This document shows, in pieces, positions 17,201 to 24,488 of a DNA stretch of 38,733 nucleotides; the first letter of the stretch is position 1; each line of letters starts with the position of its first letter. The notes under the pieces are model-generated. The model did no database searches and was not told the origin of the DNA. It was given only the letters and a program-made list of their open reading frames with translations. The DNA comes from Deltaproteobacteria bacterium (GTDB taxonomy: Bacteria > Desulfobacterota > Desulfarculia > Adiutricales > JAFDHD01), in assembly GCA_019308995.1 (NCBI GenBank), contig JAFDHD010000017.1, positions 1-38,733 of the forward strand, read 5' to 3'. The translations under genes and the position numbers were made by a program.

Positions 17201-17461
17201 TGGGTCTGGGTAAATGGCGACTATGAACCGGCCGTGACACTGCCAGCAGGCACAGGCGGCTGGGTAAAAAAGCTGACTTCGGGCAGCGGTTCTCTCTTTT
17301 TCCCGGCCGTCCCGAGCACGCGTTCCACAAGGCATCGAGTGGTGGTGACGCGAGATGACCTGGAAAAACCGCCTGCCCCTCCCATGCCTCCGCGTTCTCA
17401 GCCTGCGGCCGAACAAGGAGGAGGCAGCGGCGGCTGCTTTATCCAGAGCCTCGAATACTGA
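14273..17461 (+). CDS. Secreted surface protein: beta-helix, two InlB-type repeats, Gly/Cys C-terminus
   Basis: A 1062-residue protein from ATG 14273, which has GTGAGG upstream and starts the signal peptide (MSRKFYQKVGLL, cleavage at AWA-A); the GTG at 14261 lies in the ribosome site. Residues about 24-390 read as a right-handed parallel beta-helix of the choice-of-anchor type (YYVKTSANGGSDANSGLDWA; ending near DIGAYEYYG). A beta-rich region follows, then two InlB B-type repeats at about 671-740 and 746-813 (GSVTLEPPGG; GWSFTGWSG / GSVTLDPPGG; GWVFSHWSG). The C-terminal domain contains NGWSQIGNPF. The tail is proline-rich and ends GGGSGGCFIQSLEY. Probably cell-surface, as an adhesin or polysaccharide-binding protein; partner unknown. 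Confidence 0.9.
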   Translation: MSRKFYQKVGLLVLVLVFGLCSTAWAADYYVKTSANGGSDANSGLDWANAKATIGAALALADGSDAIYVAAGTYAGPITFPEANGIQLLGGYSAAGGGTADPWTNTTVIQGGGPVVSIPGIFTETERSYVGLVIDGFTIKNGSVSSGYTAGIRSYSAGLTIKRCIIENNIGTGSAYVGGIYVLSPYHDSSSVIFQLQESIIRNNTGLYSGGLFFDSSGYPQFQMTNCLIYGNSATDTSANYAVGGVAIGGGAQTIATSSIINCTFADNTSAHPSAAVGGIAINTESFTSPVNIINSIVWHSSLDDVYAYGGSAHSISYSDIYDNDSGTGVIHTNPAFAGGGDYHLTASSGGCIDGGTSSGAPSIDLEGTSRPQGEGYDIGAYEYYGSAPSIDTEDMFISPTTFRFPCPGDIIITDGDPPTITAANDIRLTIPANLSTIWGISSWSIDEDFSTAEGKIDTNFGNATLEDGGRTLVIDVTTDFAAGDKLKFSYICRTETAAEAVSGETGHLGLSVDGDLTPEAEDTYTWTVAVIGLSSQANQTFQVGDPSTEMSPMTITEDANNTTIQVGIQAIDIQIPSMLKMTWDTSVTTATITGPASAKVSTTVTYNAGADVAYLSVTENFAPGDSITVSGLRFTNFTEASSAKSLTAETNWFCYGSDDKTKEILAGAQYTLTVNTEGQGSVTLEPPGGAYDDATEVQLTAVPDTGWSFTGWSGDLSGSTNPKTITMDSNKTVTATFSEVPPTQYDLTMNISGCGSVTLDPPGGVYDAGTEVFLRATPDTGWVFSHWSGSLTGSADDINCLMNADRNITANFIELSSESDSVSVTLPAGATTAHYRILSIPLMTEARNPVDLLGPQIGIYDTTLMRIAHWDHHPAPAHFGEFNDWDETDNVKPGDAAWFLFRYGKTLTFEGTKTPTATGPGDQQGYFVDIYNGWSQIGNPFNFAIDVDSIIVIDSPTGGEELLVNAANEITQQVFWVWVNGDYEPAVTLPAGTGGWVKKLTSGSGSLFFPAVPSTRSTRHRVVVTRDDLEKPPAPPMPPRSQPAAEQGGGSGGCFIQSLEY
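16283..16712 (+). repeat. Tandem InlB-type repeat units inside the surface protein gene
   Basis: Two units of about 220 bases, starting near 16283 and 16508, encode the same repeat. Stretches such as GTCACGCTTGA(G/T)CCTCCTGG are nearly identical at DNA level, pointing to an in-gene duplication. Confidence 0.8.
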
Positions 17462-17490
17462 GCTGTGGGGAATTTTTAAGTTAGAATCTC

Positions 17491-17515
17491 TTCGGCTTTA
17501 AACCGAATGCTTGTT
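17491..17515 (+). terminator. Possible terminator of the surface protein gene, overlapping the convergent gene
   Basis: TTCGG (17491-17495) pairs with CCGAA (17503-17507), followed by TGCTTGTTTTT. It overlaps the last codons of the small minus-strand gene, whose stop is at 17498-17500. Confidence 0.4.
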
Positions 17516-17689
17516 TTTCCTGGGTTGCTTTGGGGTGAACATCTGGCAGGGCAGATCGGACGCCCGGACCACAATGCGCCAGGGAATGTCCCTTGATCTG
17601 AAATTCAAAGCCTGGCACGCGTAAGGCCAGTTGTGATCCCATGTAACCTTAAAGTAGCGGCATTTAAAGCAGTTGGGCCTGACCACCAT
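17498..17689 (-). CDS. Small four-cysteine protein (family sometimes mislabelled uracil-DNA glycosylase)
   Basis: A 63-residue protein from the ATG at 17689, which has GAGGAG just upstream; the in-frame TTG 12 bases earlier is part of that site. Cysteines lie at 7, 10, 25 and 48 (C-x2-C, then single C's), with the core CFKCRYFKVTWDHNWPYAC. I recognise this as a short protein type frequent in Desulfobacterota genomes, where databases often carry the doubtful name uracil-DNA glycosylase; it is far too short for that enzyme and has none of its motifs. The four cysteines suggest zinc or an iron-sulfur centre. The role is unknown. It stands alone, convergent with the surface protein gene. Confidence 0.75.
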   Translation of the reverse strand: MVVRPNCFKCRYFKVTWDHNWPYACQALNFRSRDIPWRIVVRASDLPCQMFTPKQPRKNKHSV

Positions 17690-18186
17690 GTCTCTCCTCA
17701 AGGTTCTTAAGCCTAACAGCTAGACCTGCATGAGGCAAGAGTAAAAAGCTTCCTCACGAAGCTGGGCAGGGTTGAATCAGAATTTTCAAGGCTGAAATCT
17801 CGCGATCAGATCGCTGATAAAAAATGAAAGACACAGCCTCATGACCGCGTGACCGCTGCAATTTTTTTCTTGATTCGTAAGCGTTCTCTATGATAGCTTT
17901 ATTTATATAGCTAGAAATTTTATTAATTTGTTAGGGCGAATAGGAAGCGACTCGTCCGGCGCGGCAGGCGCCAAGTGAGAGCTCAAATAAAAATTTCTGA
18001 GGCAAGCCATTAAATGTAAAGCAAAAAGCAAGCTGGCTTTGGCTCCTCGGTTCACAATCTGGCCGCCCGTGTTCCAACACTAGCTGTACCTGGTCAATGG
18101 CGGTGGCCGTTTTAATCATTGCACGGGATTGACTTTTCATTGTTTAATAAGTACTATTGGATTTTATACAAGGGTGGGATGACAAT
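17690..18186. other. Intergenic region before the FecR gene
   Basis: 497 bases between divergent genes. It contains the FecR promoter at 18129-18157 (listed) and a 13-base palindrome GCGATC-A-GATCGC at 17802-17814. A 69-codon minus-strand frame (17931-18140) overlaps the promoter region and has no ribosome site, so it is not called. Confidence 0.5.
18129..18157 (+). promoter_or_regulatory. Sigma70-type promoter of the FecR protein gene
   Basis: TTGACT (18129-18134), a 17-base spacer and TACTAT (18152-18157). The start would be near 18164, giving a leader of about 23 bases before ATG 18187. This also argues against the upstream in-frame ATG at 18157, which lies within the -10. Confidence 0.6.
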
Positions 18187-19125
18187 ATGAAAGCAAAAAG
18201 CGCTATTATCTGGATTGCCTTACTTCTTATTATCTTCCTCCTCGTGCCTTCCATCTCTGAGGCCAAGAAAAAAAGGGTCGGGGCTGTAACCGTGGTCAAA
18301 GGCAAGGCTGTCATTACTCATAAGTACAGCTGGAGAAAAACGCGGGTTAAACTTGGCACACCGGTTTATCTAAATGACCGTATCAGGACGGATAAGAACG
18401 CCAAGGTCAGGATTGTCTTTATTGACCAGAGTATCATTAGCATCGGCTCTAAAAGCGCTTTGATCATCAATGAATACGTCTTCCAGCCCAAAAAGAAGAA
18501 ACGATCCTCACGTCTCCGCCTGCTCTGGGGCAAGGCCAAATGTTATGTCAATGATTTCGTGGGATACCGGGACCGGAAGTTTAATGTAGCCACCAGTACC
18601 ACTATCGTGGGAGTCAGGGGGACCGTCTTCCTGGTCTGGATTATAGACGGCGAGATCACCCGCGTGGCCTCATTTGAGAACGAAATCGAGGTCCGTAACC
18701 GCTTCTCACCCGAAGACTATATCGTTGTTCCGCCTAATTTCGTTACCGATGTCATCGGAAGAAACCCACCCACCAAACCGCTTCTGCTCACAGAGGAGCA
18801 ACTGAAAGAGCTGCAGGAAGGCCTGCTCGCTCAAGATCAGCAGACGACCACGACCACCCTTGGCACTACAACTGGAGAGACGACAACTGAGGAGACCACG
18901 ACCGAGGAAACGACCACGGTCGCTACAACAACCGAACCTACCACTACGACTTTTCTACCAACTACGACCACAACCACTACTACGAGCACCACGAGCACGA
19001 CTACCAGCACCACGAGCACAACCACGACCACAATTCAGACAATGCTGCCTGAGTGGCCGTCCGTACCCACCACCACTGTTCCAACGGAGCTGCCTGGCGC
19101 CCCTGGTCCGCCATCCGGCGGCTAA
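18187..19125 (+). CDS. FecR-domain exported protein with threonine-rich tail
   Basis: A 312-residue protein from ATG 18187, which begins a signal peptide (MKAKSAIIWIALLLIIFLLV, cleavage near SEA-K). Residues about 30-170 form a FecR domain: GAVTVVKGKAVI, LGTPVYLNDRIRTDKNAKVRIVF, and the late ATSTTIVGVRGTVFLV. Here the domain is exported rather than part of a sigma-factor regulator, as in many Desulfobacterota surface or periplasmic proteins. From about residue 220 to 282 the chain is almost all Thr with some Ser and Glu, then a Pro-rich end (PGAPGPPSGG). Such a tail suggests an extended, possibly O-glycosylated stalk. No TonB receptor or ECF sigma gene is adjacent, so a role in iron signalling is unlikely. 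Confidence 0.88.
   Translation: MKAKSAIIWIALLLIIFLLVPSISEAKKKRVGAVTVVKGKAVITHKYSWRKTRVKLGTPVYLNDRIRTDKNAKVRIVFIDQSIISIGSKSALIINEYVFQPKKKKRSSRLRLLWGKAKCYVNDFVGYRDRKFNVATSTTIVGVRGTVFLVWIIDGEITRVASFENEIEVRNRFSPEDYIVVPPNFVTDVIGRNPPTKPLLLTEEQLKELQEGLLAQDQQTTTTTLGTTTGETTTEETTTEETTTVATTTEPTTTTFLPTTTTTTTTSTTSTTTSTTSTTTTTIQTMLPEWPSVPTTTVPTELPGAPGPPSGG
18844..19032 (+). repeat. ACN-codon low-complexity repeat encoding the Thr-rich tail
   Basis: About 190 bases made mainly of ACN triplets with repeated words such as ACCACGAGCACGACTACCAGC. Triplet repeats of this kind can change length by slippage in whole codons. The antisense frame (18837-19031) is a poly-Val shadow. Confidence 0.85.
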
Positions 19126-19144
19126 ATCTCTGGTGATCGTTTAA

Positions 19145-19176
19145 GGGGAATCCCTTTGAAATAAGGGATTCCCTTT
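19145..19176. terminator. Strong bidirectional terminator after FecR and GT9 genes
   Basis: GGGAATCCCTT (19146-19156) pairs perfectly with AAGGGATTCCC (19163-19173) around loop TGAAAT, with flanking A/T extending the stem. It lies between convergent genes. Confidence 0.8.
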
Positions 19177-19203
19177 AAAGCGCGTCCTACCTACCTGCCG
19201 CCA

Positions 19204-20775
19204 TTAGCTCAATTTTTCAGCCAGGAGTCGAACCAGGGCCTGAACTTTAAGGTACAGATTCAACTGGTCCCTGACCAGTTTGATCGGTTCTGTACTGTCA
19301 AGGCCGGCCAGCCTCAAGACATAATAAGTCGCCATGGGTTTGAGTAATTCTTCATTGAACCCCAATTCCTTGATTTTTTCGGAGACCTGGCTGAGTTTCT
19401 GGACGTCCTGTTGGAGTTCACTGGGCAGGGCGTTGCCTTCGAGTTTGCTGAGAATCATTCTCGCAGTGTTCACGGCGCGGGATGACAGGAGATCAAACTG
19501 GGAAAAAGGTTCTTTCTGAGGTGGTGGTGGGAGTTTACCGGCTGGAGCTTTCATCTCCGGACCCGGGTCGAGCGCTGAGAGCCAGACCTGGCGGTACGCG
19601 GAAATGATCCCGGCCTTTGGGTCTGGAGTTATGAGTTTCCAATCAAGCCAGCCGTCATTCGAAATAAAAGCCTGGCGGAATCTGGCCCTGGAACCGGCAG
19701 GCCGGTGAAGAGGCTCGCCCATGACGTGCTTCATGCCAGCTAAAACATCTTCCGGGGTGATGACTTCCCGGCAGCGAAGGTGGGAGCAGGCGGTCGGATT
19801 TTCACAGGGAGCACAGTCGAGGCCAGCCTCAATGACCAGGTGCCCTGTTCCGTAAGGCCCGGTGGCTCTGAACTGGGCCTTGCCCAGAAAGATGCTTACA
19901 CAAGGCACTCCCAGGGCGGCGGCGAGGTGAATGGGTCCGGTATCGTTGCTGGCCAGGGCCTGACAATGTTCGAGCAGACCGGCGAGCATCCCCAGATCGG
20001 TTCGGCCTGCAGCCACGATAGTCTTTGGCCCGATGGATTGAGCGACGCGGGTAACCTGCCGCAGTTCCGCCTTTGATCCGGTCAGCAGGATGCGAAAGCC
20101 TTCTTCCTGAAGAGACCGTCCCACACGGATAAAACCTTCTTCCGGCCAGCGCCGGTAGTCAAGACCCGCGCCAACGTGGAGGGCTACGATCCTGTCGTCA
20201 GGGCTGACGCCCCCGGTGGAGAGAAACTGACGGGCAGAAAGGAGTTCTTCATTGGTGAGATGAAAATAAAGACCTGGCTTAAGCGGCCTCACGCCGACAG
20301 CCAGGCAATGGGCGTCAGCCAGATGGAAGGGGTTCAGGCTAGGGCCGTGGACGTGAGTGTAAACGCAGGCCGGCCAGTCGCCGCGAAAGATGAGGTACCC
20401 TTCACGGGTCAGCGCGGCGCCGATTAGCCGGGAGGATCGAATCAGAAAGCCGAGTGCTCCGCCCATGTCATTGAAACAGGGATTGATGATCAGGTCAAAG
20501 TCATGAGGAATCTTTTCAATCCATGCAGCCAGAAAAGCGAGCGTCCCAGGCACGGCCTGATCTTCAGCCTGATTGGCCAGCTCATACAGCCTTGTTAAAG
20601 GCAGCTCGATAAATTCGTCAACGCTAGGGCTGGGTTTCATTATGCGGCTATAAAGGGAATTGGCCAGAACGTGAACCTGAGCATCCGGGTATTTTGTTTT
20701 CAGTCCGGCCAGAAGGGGAGTGGTCAGAAGAAGGTCACCCATGGCCAGCATCTGGATTAACAGGATCTTTTGCAA
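19204..20775 (-). CDS. Glycosyltransferase family 9 (heptosyltransferase-like) with C-terminal extension
   Basis: A 523-residue protein resembling ADP-heptose:LPS heptosyltransferases, which add heptose to the lipid A-core in the cytoplasm. The frame starts with TTG (20775), preceded by AAGGG; homology supports this, since the family N-terminus KILLIQMLAMGDLLLTTPLL follows at once. Seen: ALHVGAGLDYRRWP (198-211), the sugar-nucleotide site SNDTGPIHLAAALGVP (276-291), and the late Cys group C321-x2-C324-x5-C330-x4-C335 found in this family. Normal members end near residue 350; here about 170 further residues follow, mostly helical (LLSSRAVNTARMILSKLEG), with no recognised domain. The acceptor is unknown. 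The gene sits 15 bases behind a small gene. Confidence 0.92.
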   Translation of the reverse strand: MQKILLIQMLAMGDLLLTTPLLAGLKTKYPDAQVHVLANSLYSRIMKPSPSVDEFIELPLTRLYELANQAEDQAVPGTLAFLAAWIEKIPHDFDLIINPCFNDMGGALGFLIRSSRLIGAALTREGYLIFRGDWPACVYTHVHGPSLNPFHLADAHCLAVGVRPLKPGLYFHLTNEELLSARQFLSTGGVSPDDRIVALHVGAGLDYRRWPEEGFIRVGRSLQEEGFRILLTGSKAELRQVTRVAQSIGPKTIVAAGRTDLGMLAGLLEHCQALASNDTGPIHLAAALGVPCVSIFLGKAQFRATGPYGTGHLVIEAGLDCAPCENPTACSHLRCREVITPEDVLAGMKHVMGEPLHRPAGSRARFRQAFISNDGWLDWKLITPDPKAGIISAYRQVWLSALDPGPEMKAPAGKLPPPPQKEPFSQFDLLSSRAVNTARMILSKLEGNALPSELQQDVQKLSQVSEKIKELGFNEELLKPMATYYVLRLAGLDSTEPIKLVRDQLNLYLKVQALVRLLAEKLS

Positions 20776-20790
20776 ACTAGCCCTTCTCTA

Positions 20791-20991
20791 CTATTTATCT
20801 GTTCTGAGATAATTTAGGATAACAGCGCAGGCCCCCAGCCTGTCCAGGAGTCGGCCAGGCGCGTAACGGTCGGCAAGTTCAGCCATGGTTAAAGGGGTGT
20901 CATCAGATAGCGCTTCAAGAAGCCCGGCCAGTTCCGGGTACTTCGTTTTGGCCTCGCCTGACGTTAATGCTTTTGACTGCGAATTTTCCAT
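20791..20991 (-). CDS. Small hypothetical protein upstream of the GT9 gene
   Basis: A 66-residue protein that I do not recognise. ATG 20991 is preferred over the TTG at 21033; GAGG lies 10 bases before it. The sequence is helical and acidic-neutral, with TMAELADRYAPGRLLDRLGACAVILNYLRTDK at the C-terminus split over the last 32 residues; the A-E-L-A-D-R-Y phrase looks like the first helix of a small DNA-binding or scaffold fold, but this is weak. It is separated by 15 bases from the glycosyltransferase gene and surely co-transcribed with it. Confidence 0.6.
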   Translation of the reverse strand: MENSQSKALTSGEAKTKYPELAGLLEALSDDTPLTMAELADRYAPGRLLDRLGACAVILNYLRTDK

Positions 20992-21146
20992 CACTGTTTG
21001 CCTCAAGATACCAGACCAGGCGGCAGAGGTCAATTTTTAGCTGGGCAACCCTCTTGAAAATATTTTACCCTGAAAGTTCTGGCATACCGATTGAAATTGG
21101 CCTATGATGCATGGAATTTGAGCAGGGCTTGAGAAAGGAACAGGAT

Positions 21147-22157
21147 ATGGTACAGAGTGAATACCGTCTATCAAATCTTGAAGTTGAGAAAGAGGGGGAC
21201 AGCTATAAAATCAGGTGGGAAGCTTCTCCGCGAGTCAGCGTTGTTACAATTTATACCGGAACGTCCCCCGAGAACATTGACCACACCACTCCCCTGGCCA
21301 CGGTAACCGGGGCCTCGTCAGCCGCTATTGACGGGCTTAAGCCCGGGGTTCACTATTACTTTGAAGCAGTCCCTGAGGGCGGACGCGGGATGATTGCAGG
21401 GCAAAGGCGTGTGAATCTTAAGGGTTCGGTTAACTTTCGAGACCTGGGGGGCTATGAGACCAGGGACGGCCAAAGGATCAAGTGGGGCCATGTCTTTCGT
21501 GCTGACAGCCTGGCTAGGCTGACCGATGAAGATCAGGCCTGTTTAAGCCGCTTAGGCCTTAAACTCGTCTGTGACTTCCGGAGCTTAAACGAAGTGAATA
21601 TCGCGCCCGATAAACTGCCAGAAGAGGATTCGATTAAGTATCTTCATCTCCCTATTGAAGGGGAGCTTGATCCGGTGACCGCGTATAATAAAATCAAAAA
21701 TGGTGATCTGGACTGGTTGACCGAGGAGTTCATGATCAACGACTATATCAATAATATCGAGAAGTTCGGCCCAACCTGGGGGGTAGTTATTAAACGTCTG
21801 GCTGAAAACGAGAATCGCCCTCTGGTCTGGCATTGTACCGGAGGCAAAGACAGGACCGGCCAATGCGCCGCCCTGGTGCTTCTGGCCCTCGGTGTGCCCG
21901 AGGAGACGGTTATATATGATCACGGTCTGAGCAATGTTTATATTGCCGATCTTTTGGCCAAAGTGTATGAGCGCTTCGAGGCCATGGGCATTAATCCTGA
22001 AAAGGTGATCCCCTGGTTCACCGCACCTCAATACCTCATCACCGGTCTGCTTGATCACCTGCGCCGGACCTATGGCAGTATAGAAGAATACATCCAGACC
22101 AAGACCGGCGTTGGTGATGAAACAATCGCTTTGTTAAGAGAAGAATTACTGGAGTAG
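21147..22157 (+). CDS. Tyrosine-phosphatase-like protein with N-terminal Fn3-like domain
   Basis: A 336-residue protein from ATG 21147, which has AAGGA seven bases before it; the in-frame ATG at 21111 has no ribosome site. Residues about 5-85 look like a fibronectin type III-like beta domain (DSYKIRWEASPRVSVVTIY). Residues 95-330 form the Y_phosphatase3 domain: VNFRDLGGYETRDG (95-108), FRADSL, and the catalytic loop H229-C230-T-G-G-K-D-R236 of the C-x5-R type. Family members act on phosphotyrosine or phosphoinositides; many bacterial ones are of unknown substrate. No signal peptide is seen, so it is likely cytoplasmic. It is the first plus-strand gene before the cupin and amidase, but a 335-base gap follows. 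Confidence 0.9.
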   Translation: MVQSEYRLSNLEVEKEGDSYKIRWEASPRVSVVTIYTGTSPENIDHTTPLATVTGASSAAIDGLKPGVHYYFEAVPEGGRGMIAGQRRVNLKGSVNFRDLGGYETRDGQRIKWGHVFRADSLARLTDEDQACLSRLGLKLVCDFRSLNEVNIAPDKLPEEDSIKYLHLPIEGELDPVTAYNKIKNGDLDWLTEEFMINDYINNIEKFGPTWGVVIKRLAENENRPLVWHCTGGKDRTGQCAALVLLALGVPEETVIYDHGLSNVYIADLLAKVYERFEAMGINPEKVIPWFTAPQYLITGLLDHLRRTYGSIEEYIQTKTGVGDETIALLREELLE

Positions 22158-22492
22158 TTTTGTGAGGGGGAGTGGTGCTTTTAATCATATGATTTCTCCT
22201 CAAACAGCCATTCTCGCTTGACAACCACGGTTGCTTTGGTCAAAATCCAAACTCTAATTTCTGAAGATTAATAAATCCCCGGAGCGTTCCTGATATAGAG
22301 TTGGGAGTTCTTCTTGTTTCCCTTTAACCCTGTGATGTTCCTGGCTGAGCCTTTTATAGTTGCCGAAAAATCCTTAACCCTCATCCAGGTCGGTGATATC
22401 CACTCCTGCCAGCACTGGTAATTCGCAAGCAATGAACTTCAGGCGCGGGGAAAAGCACCATTTCAATTCAAAGTTATTACTGAGGAGGCATG
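22158..22492. other. Intergenic region with a possible promoter for the cupin-amidase genes
   Basis: 335 bases with no credible gene. TTGACA at 22218-22223, a 17-base spacer and CAAAAT at 22241-22246 make a plausible promoter, leaving a long leader of about 240 bases before the cupin ATG. A 28-codon frame near 22335 has no ribosome site. Confidence 0.45.
22218..22246 (+). promoter_or_regulatory. Possible sigma70 promoter upstream of the cupin gene
   Basis: TTGACA is the consensus -35. CAAAAT matches four of six -10 positions, with a 17-base spacer. Confidence 0.4.
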
Positions 22493-22852
22493 ATGGAAAA
22501 AATAAATCTTACTGAAAAATTCCGTCTTTTTAATGAATACTGGCAGCCCAAAATCGTCGGGGAGCTCAACGGTCAGCATGTCAAGCTCACCAAGCTGAAA
22601 GGCGAGTTTGTCTGGCATTGTCACGAGATTGAGGATGAGATGTTCCTGGTGATAAAGGGACGGTTAATCATAAAGCTTCGCGATCAAAATGTGGCTTTGG
22701 ACGAGGGAGAATTCTTCATCATTCCCAGAGGCGTCGAACATAAGCCGGTGGCTGAAGAAGAAGCGCATGTGCTTCTCTTTGAACCAATATCAACAGTCAA
22801 TACAGGAGATATTCAAAACGAGCGAACAGTGGAAGAACCGGAAGCGATTTGA
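22493..22852 (+). CDS. Small cupin-fold protein
   Basis: A 119-residue, single-domain cupin. Metal ligands appear in the order WHCHEIEDEMFLVIKGRL, i.e. H-x-H-x4-D-E, followed by the second motif FFIIPRGVEHKPVAEEEA with its histidine. Two adjacent ATG codons are possible starts (22490 and 22493); the second has better spacing to TGAGGAGG. Stand-alone cupins of this sort are often sugar-epimerase or dioxygenase relatives of unknown substrate. It lies 121 bases upstream of the amidase on the same strand, so it may belong to that pathway. Confidence 0.9.
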   Translation: MEKINLTEKFRLFNEYWQPKIVGELNGQHVKLTKLKGEFVWHCHEIEDEMFLVIKGRLIIKLRDQNVALDEGEFFIIPRGVEHKPVAEEEAHVLLFEPISTVNTGDIQNERTVEEPEAI

Positions 22853-22973
22853 ATTATGGTTCAGGCCGATCTTCTGCCTCACCGGTTTAGGAGAAGACAT
22901 AAAGGTTTGGTTTTGATATGCTCTTCGTAGCGAACATTAACCAAATTAATAATCAATTGATCGAGGAGGAATC

Positions 22974-24386
22974 ATGAACAAGCTGCTCGAACTTACCCTG
23001 CTAGAACTCACCGGGGTGATTCAAAATCGGAAAGTCTCGCCTGTCGAACTCATGGAAACCGTACTTGCTCGGATTGAGGAAACCAATCCTGATCTAAATA
23101 CCGTGGTGGCCATGCGCGACCGGGAAGCGCTTCTAGCCGACGCTGCTGAGGCAGAGAAGCGGATCATGAAAGGGCAGACCCGGCCCCTCGAAGGGATACC
23201 CTTTGGAGTTAAAGATCTTGAGGACGCTGAGGGACTTGTAACCTCGCTGGGTTCTCTTCCTTTTCGCGATCAGGTCGCTGAGCGCGACTCAACCCAGGTG
23301 GCCCGGCTGCGCGCAGCTGGAGGAATCGTTCTGGGCAAAACCAACGCGCCCGAGTTCGGCTATACCGCCATTACCAAGAACCTTGTCTATGGTGTAACAC
23401 GCTCTCCCTGGAATTTAGAACGTACCCCCGGCGGCTCCAGCGGCGGTTCTTCAGCGGCGCTTACAGGCTGCATTCTGCCGCTTGTGACCGGCAGTGATGG
23501 AGGCGGTTCTGTTCGCATTCCTGCGAGCTTCACCGGCGCCTTCGGTCTCAAGCCCTCTTTTGGCCGCATCCCCATGGGTCCGAGGAAGCTATGGACCTAT
23601 GGGGACACTGCGGTTTATGGCCCGATTACCAAAACGGTTGAAGATGCGGCTCTTTTTATGGATCAGGTTGTTGGTGCATCACCGTGTGATCCGAACACCC
23701 TGCCTCACCCGGGCGTTTCGTACCTGGAAGCGGTGCGTCAGACACTGCCTCAGACGTTACGCATCGGTTACTCCCCTGATCTGGGCTACGCTGTGGTGCA
23801 GTCTGACGTGGCGGCTGCAGTCGAAGAAGGTATGAAAGTTTTTGAAAAGATCGGTCATCAGGTGGAGGAGGTTAAGGGAGGGCCTCCGGAGATCGGCCGC
23901 GAATGGGGCCTGTTGGGCTCGTTTGAAATTGCGGCGCAAATACACGAGCTCCTGCCCGAGCATGAGGCGGAATTTGGCTGGGCCTTTATCACCGGAGTAA
24001 AGGCTGCTTCGTCCATCACGCCTAAGTGGTGGGCAAAGGCGGCGCGCAAGCGTGAAGAGCTCAATGGCTGGTGCGCGGGAATCTTTAATCGCTATGACCT
24101 GCTGATCACGCCCACCGTTCCCTATGATCCTCCACCGGCTAAAGGACCTTTCCCAGAGGAAATCGAGGGTCGAAAACAGATAATAGCCGGTGTAGCGGCT
24201 TTAACGATTCCCTTTAATCTGTCATGGCACCCAGCCGCGACGGTGCGCGTCGGGCTCTCCAAGGCTGGCCTGCCCATGGGGATGCAGATCGTTGGACCGC
24301 GTCACCGCGATGACCTGGTGCTTCAGGCCGCCCGCGCCTTTGAGGCCGAACGACCCTGGCACCCGAACTGGCCTACGTCATGGTGA
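22974..24386 (+). CDS. Amidase signature family hydrolase
   Basis: A 470-residue enzyme hydrolysing carboxamide bonds. The full Ser-cis-Ser-Lys triad is visible: K80 in GIPFGVKDLED, S155 in TPGGSSGGSSAA and S179 in GGGSVRIPASF; the spacing equals that of GatA-type amidases. The gene has a GAGGAGG ribosome site. It resembles aryl/acyl-amidases rather than GatA, because no gatB or gatC lies near and the C-terminus fits catabolic amidases. It is placed between a cupin and a D-cysteine desulfhydrase-like enzyme, suggesting a small nitrogen-compound degradation cluster; the substrate is not readable. Confidence 0.92.
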   Translation: MNKLLELTLLELTGVIQNRKVSPVELMETVLARIEETNPDLNTVVAMRDREALLADAAEAEKRIMKGQTRPLEGIPFGVKDLEDAEGLVTSLGSLPFRDQVAERDSTQVARLRAAGGIVLGKTNAPEFGYTAITKNLVYGVTRSPWNLERTPGGSSGGSSAALTGCILPLVTGSDGGGSVRIPASFTGAFGLKPSFGRIPMGPRKLWTYGDTAVYGPITKTVEDAALFMDQVVGASPCDPNTLPHPGVSYLEAVRQTLPQTLRIGYSPDLGYAVVQSDVAAAVEEGMKVFEKIGHQVEEVKGGPPEIGREWGLLGSFEIAAQIHELLPEHEAEFGWAFITGVKAASSITPKWWAKAARKREELNGWCAGIFNRYDLLITPTVPYDPPPAKGPFPEEIEGRKQIIAGVAALTIPFNLSWHPAATVRVGLSKAGLPMGMQIVGPRHRDDLVLQAARAFEAERPWHPNWPTSW

Positions 24387-24428
24387 TGCCATACTGATAT
24401 TCCTTTGTTTTTTAATCATCCTCAAAGC

Positions 24429-24451
24429 GGTCACAGATTTTTTCTGTGACC
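24429..24451 (+). other. Perfect hairpin between amidase and PLP enzyme genes
   Basis: GGTCACAG (24429-24436), loop ATTTTTT, CTGTGACC (24444-24451). There is no T-run after it, so it is not a typical terminator; it could be an RNA-processing or stability element. Confidence 0.6.
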
Positions 24452-24488
24452 AGACCTGGCAGGCTCATAGATAGTTGGAGAGATTACT

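Noticed and set aside
18837-19031. Minus-strand poly-valine frame
   Set aside because: It is only the antisense of the ACN threonine repeat.
22335-22421. 28-codon leader peptide before the cupin gene
   Set aside because: No ribosome site and no run of regulatory codons.
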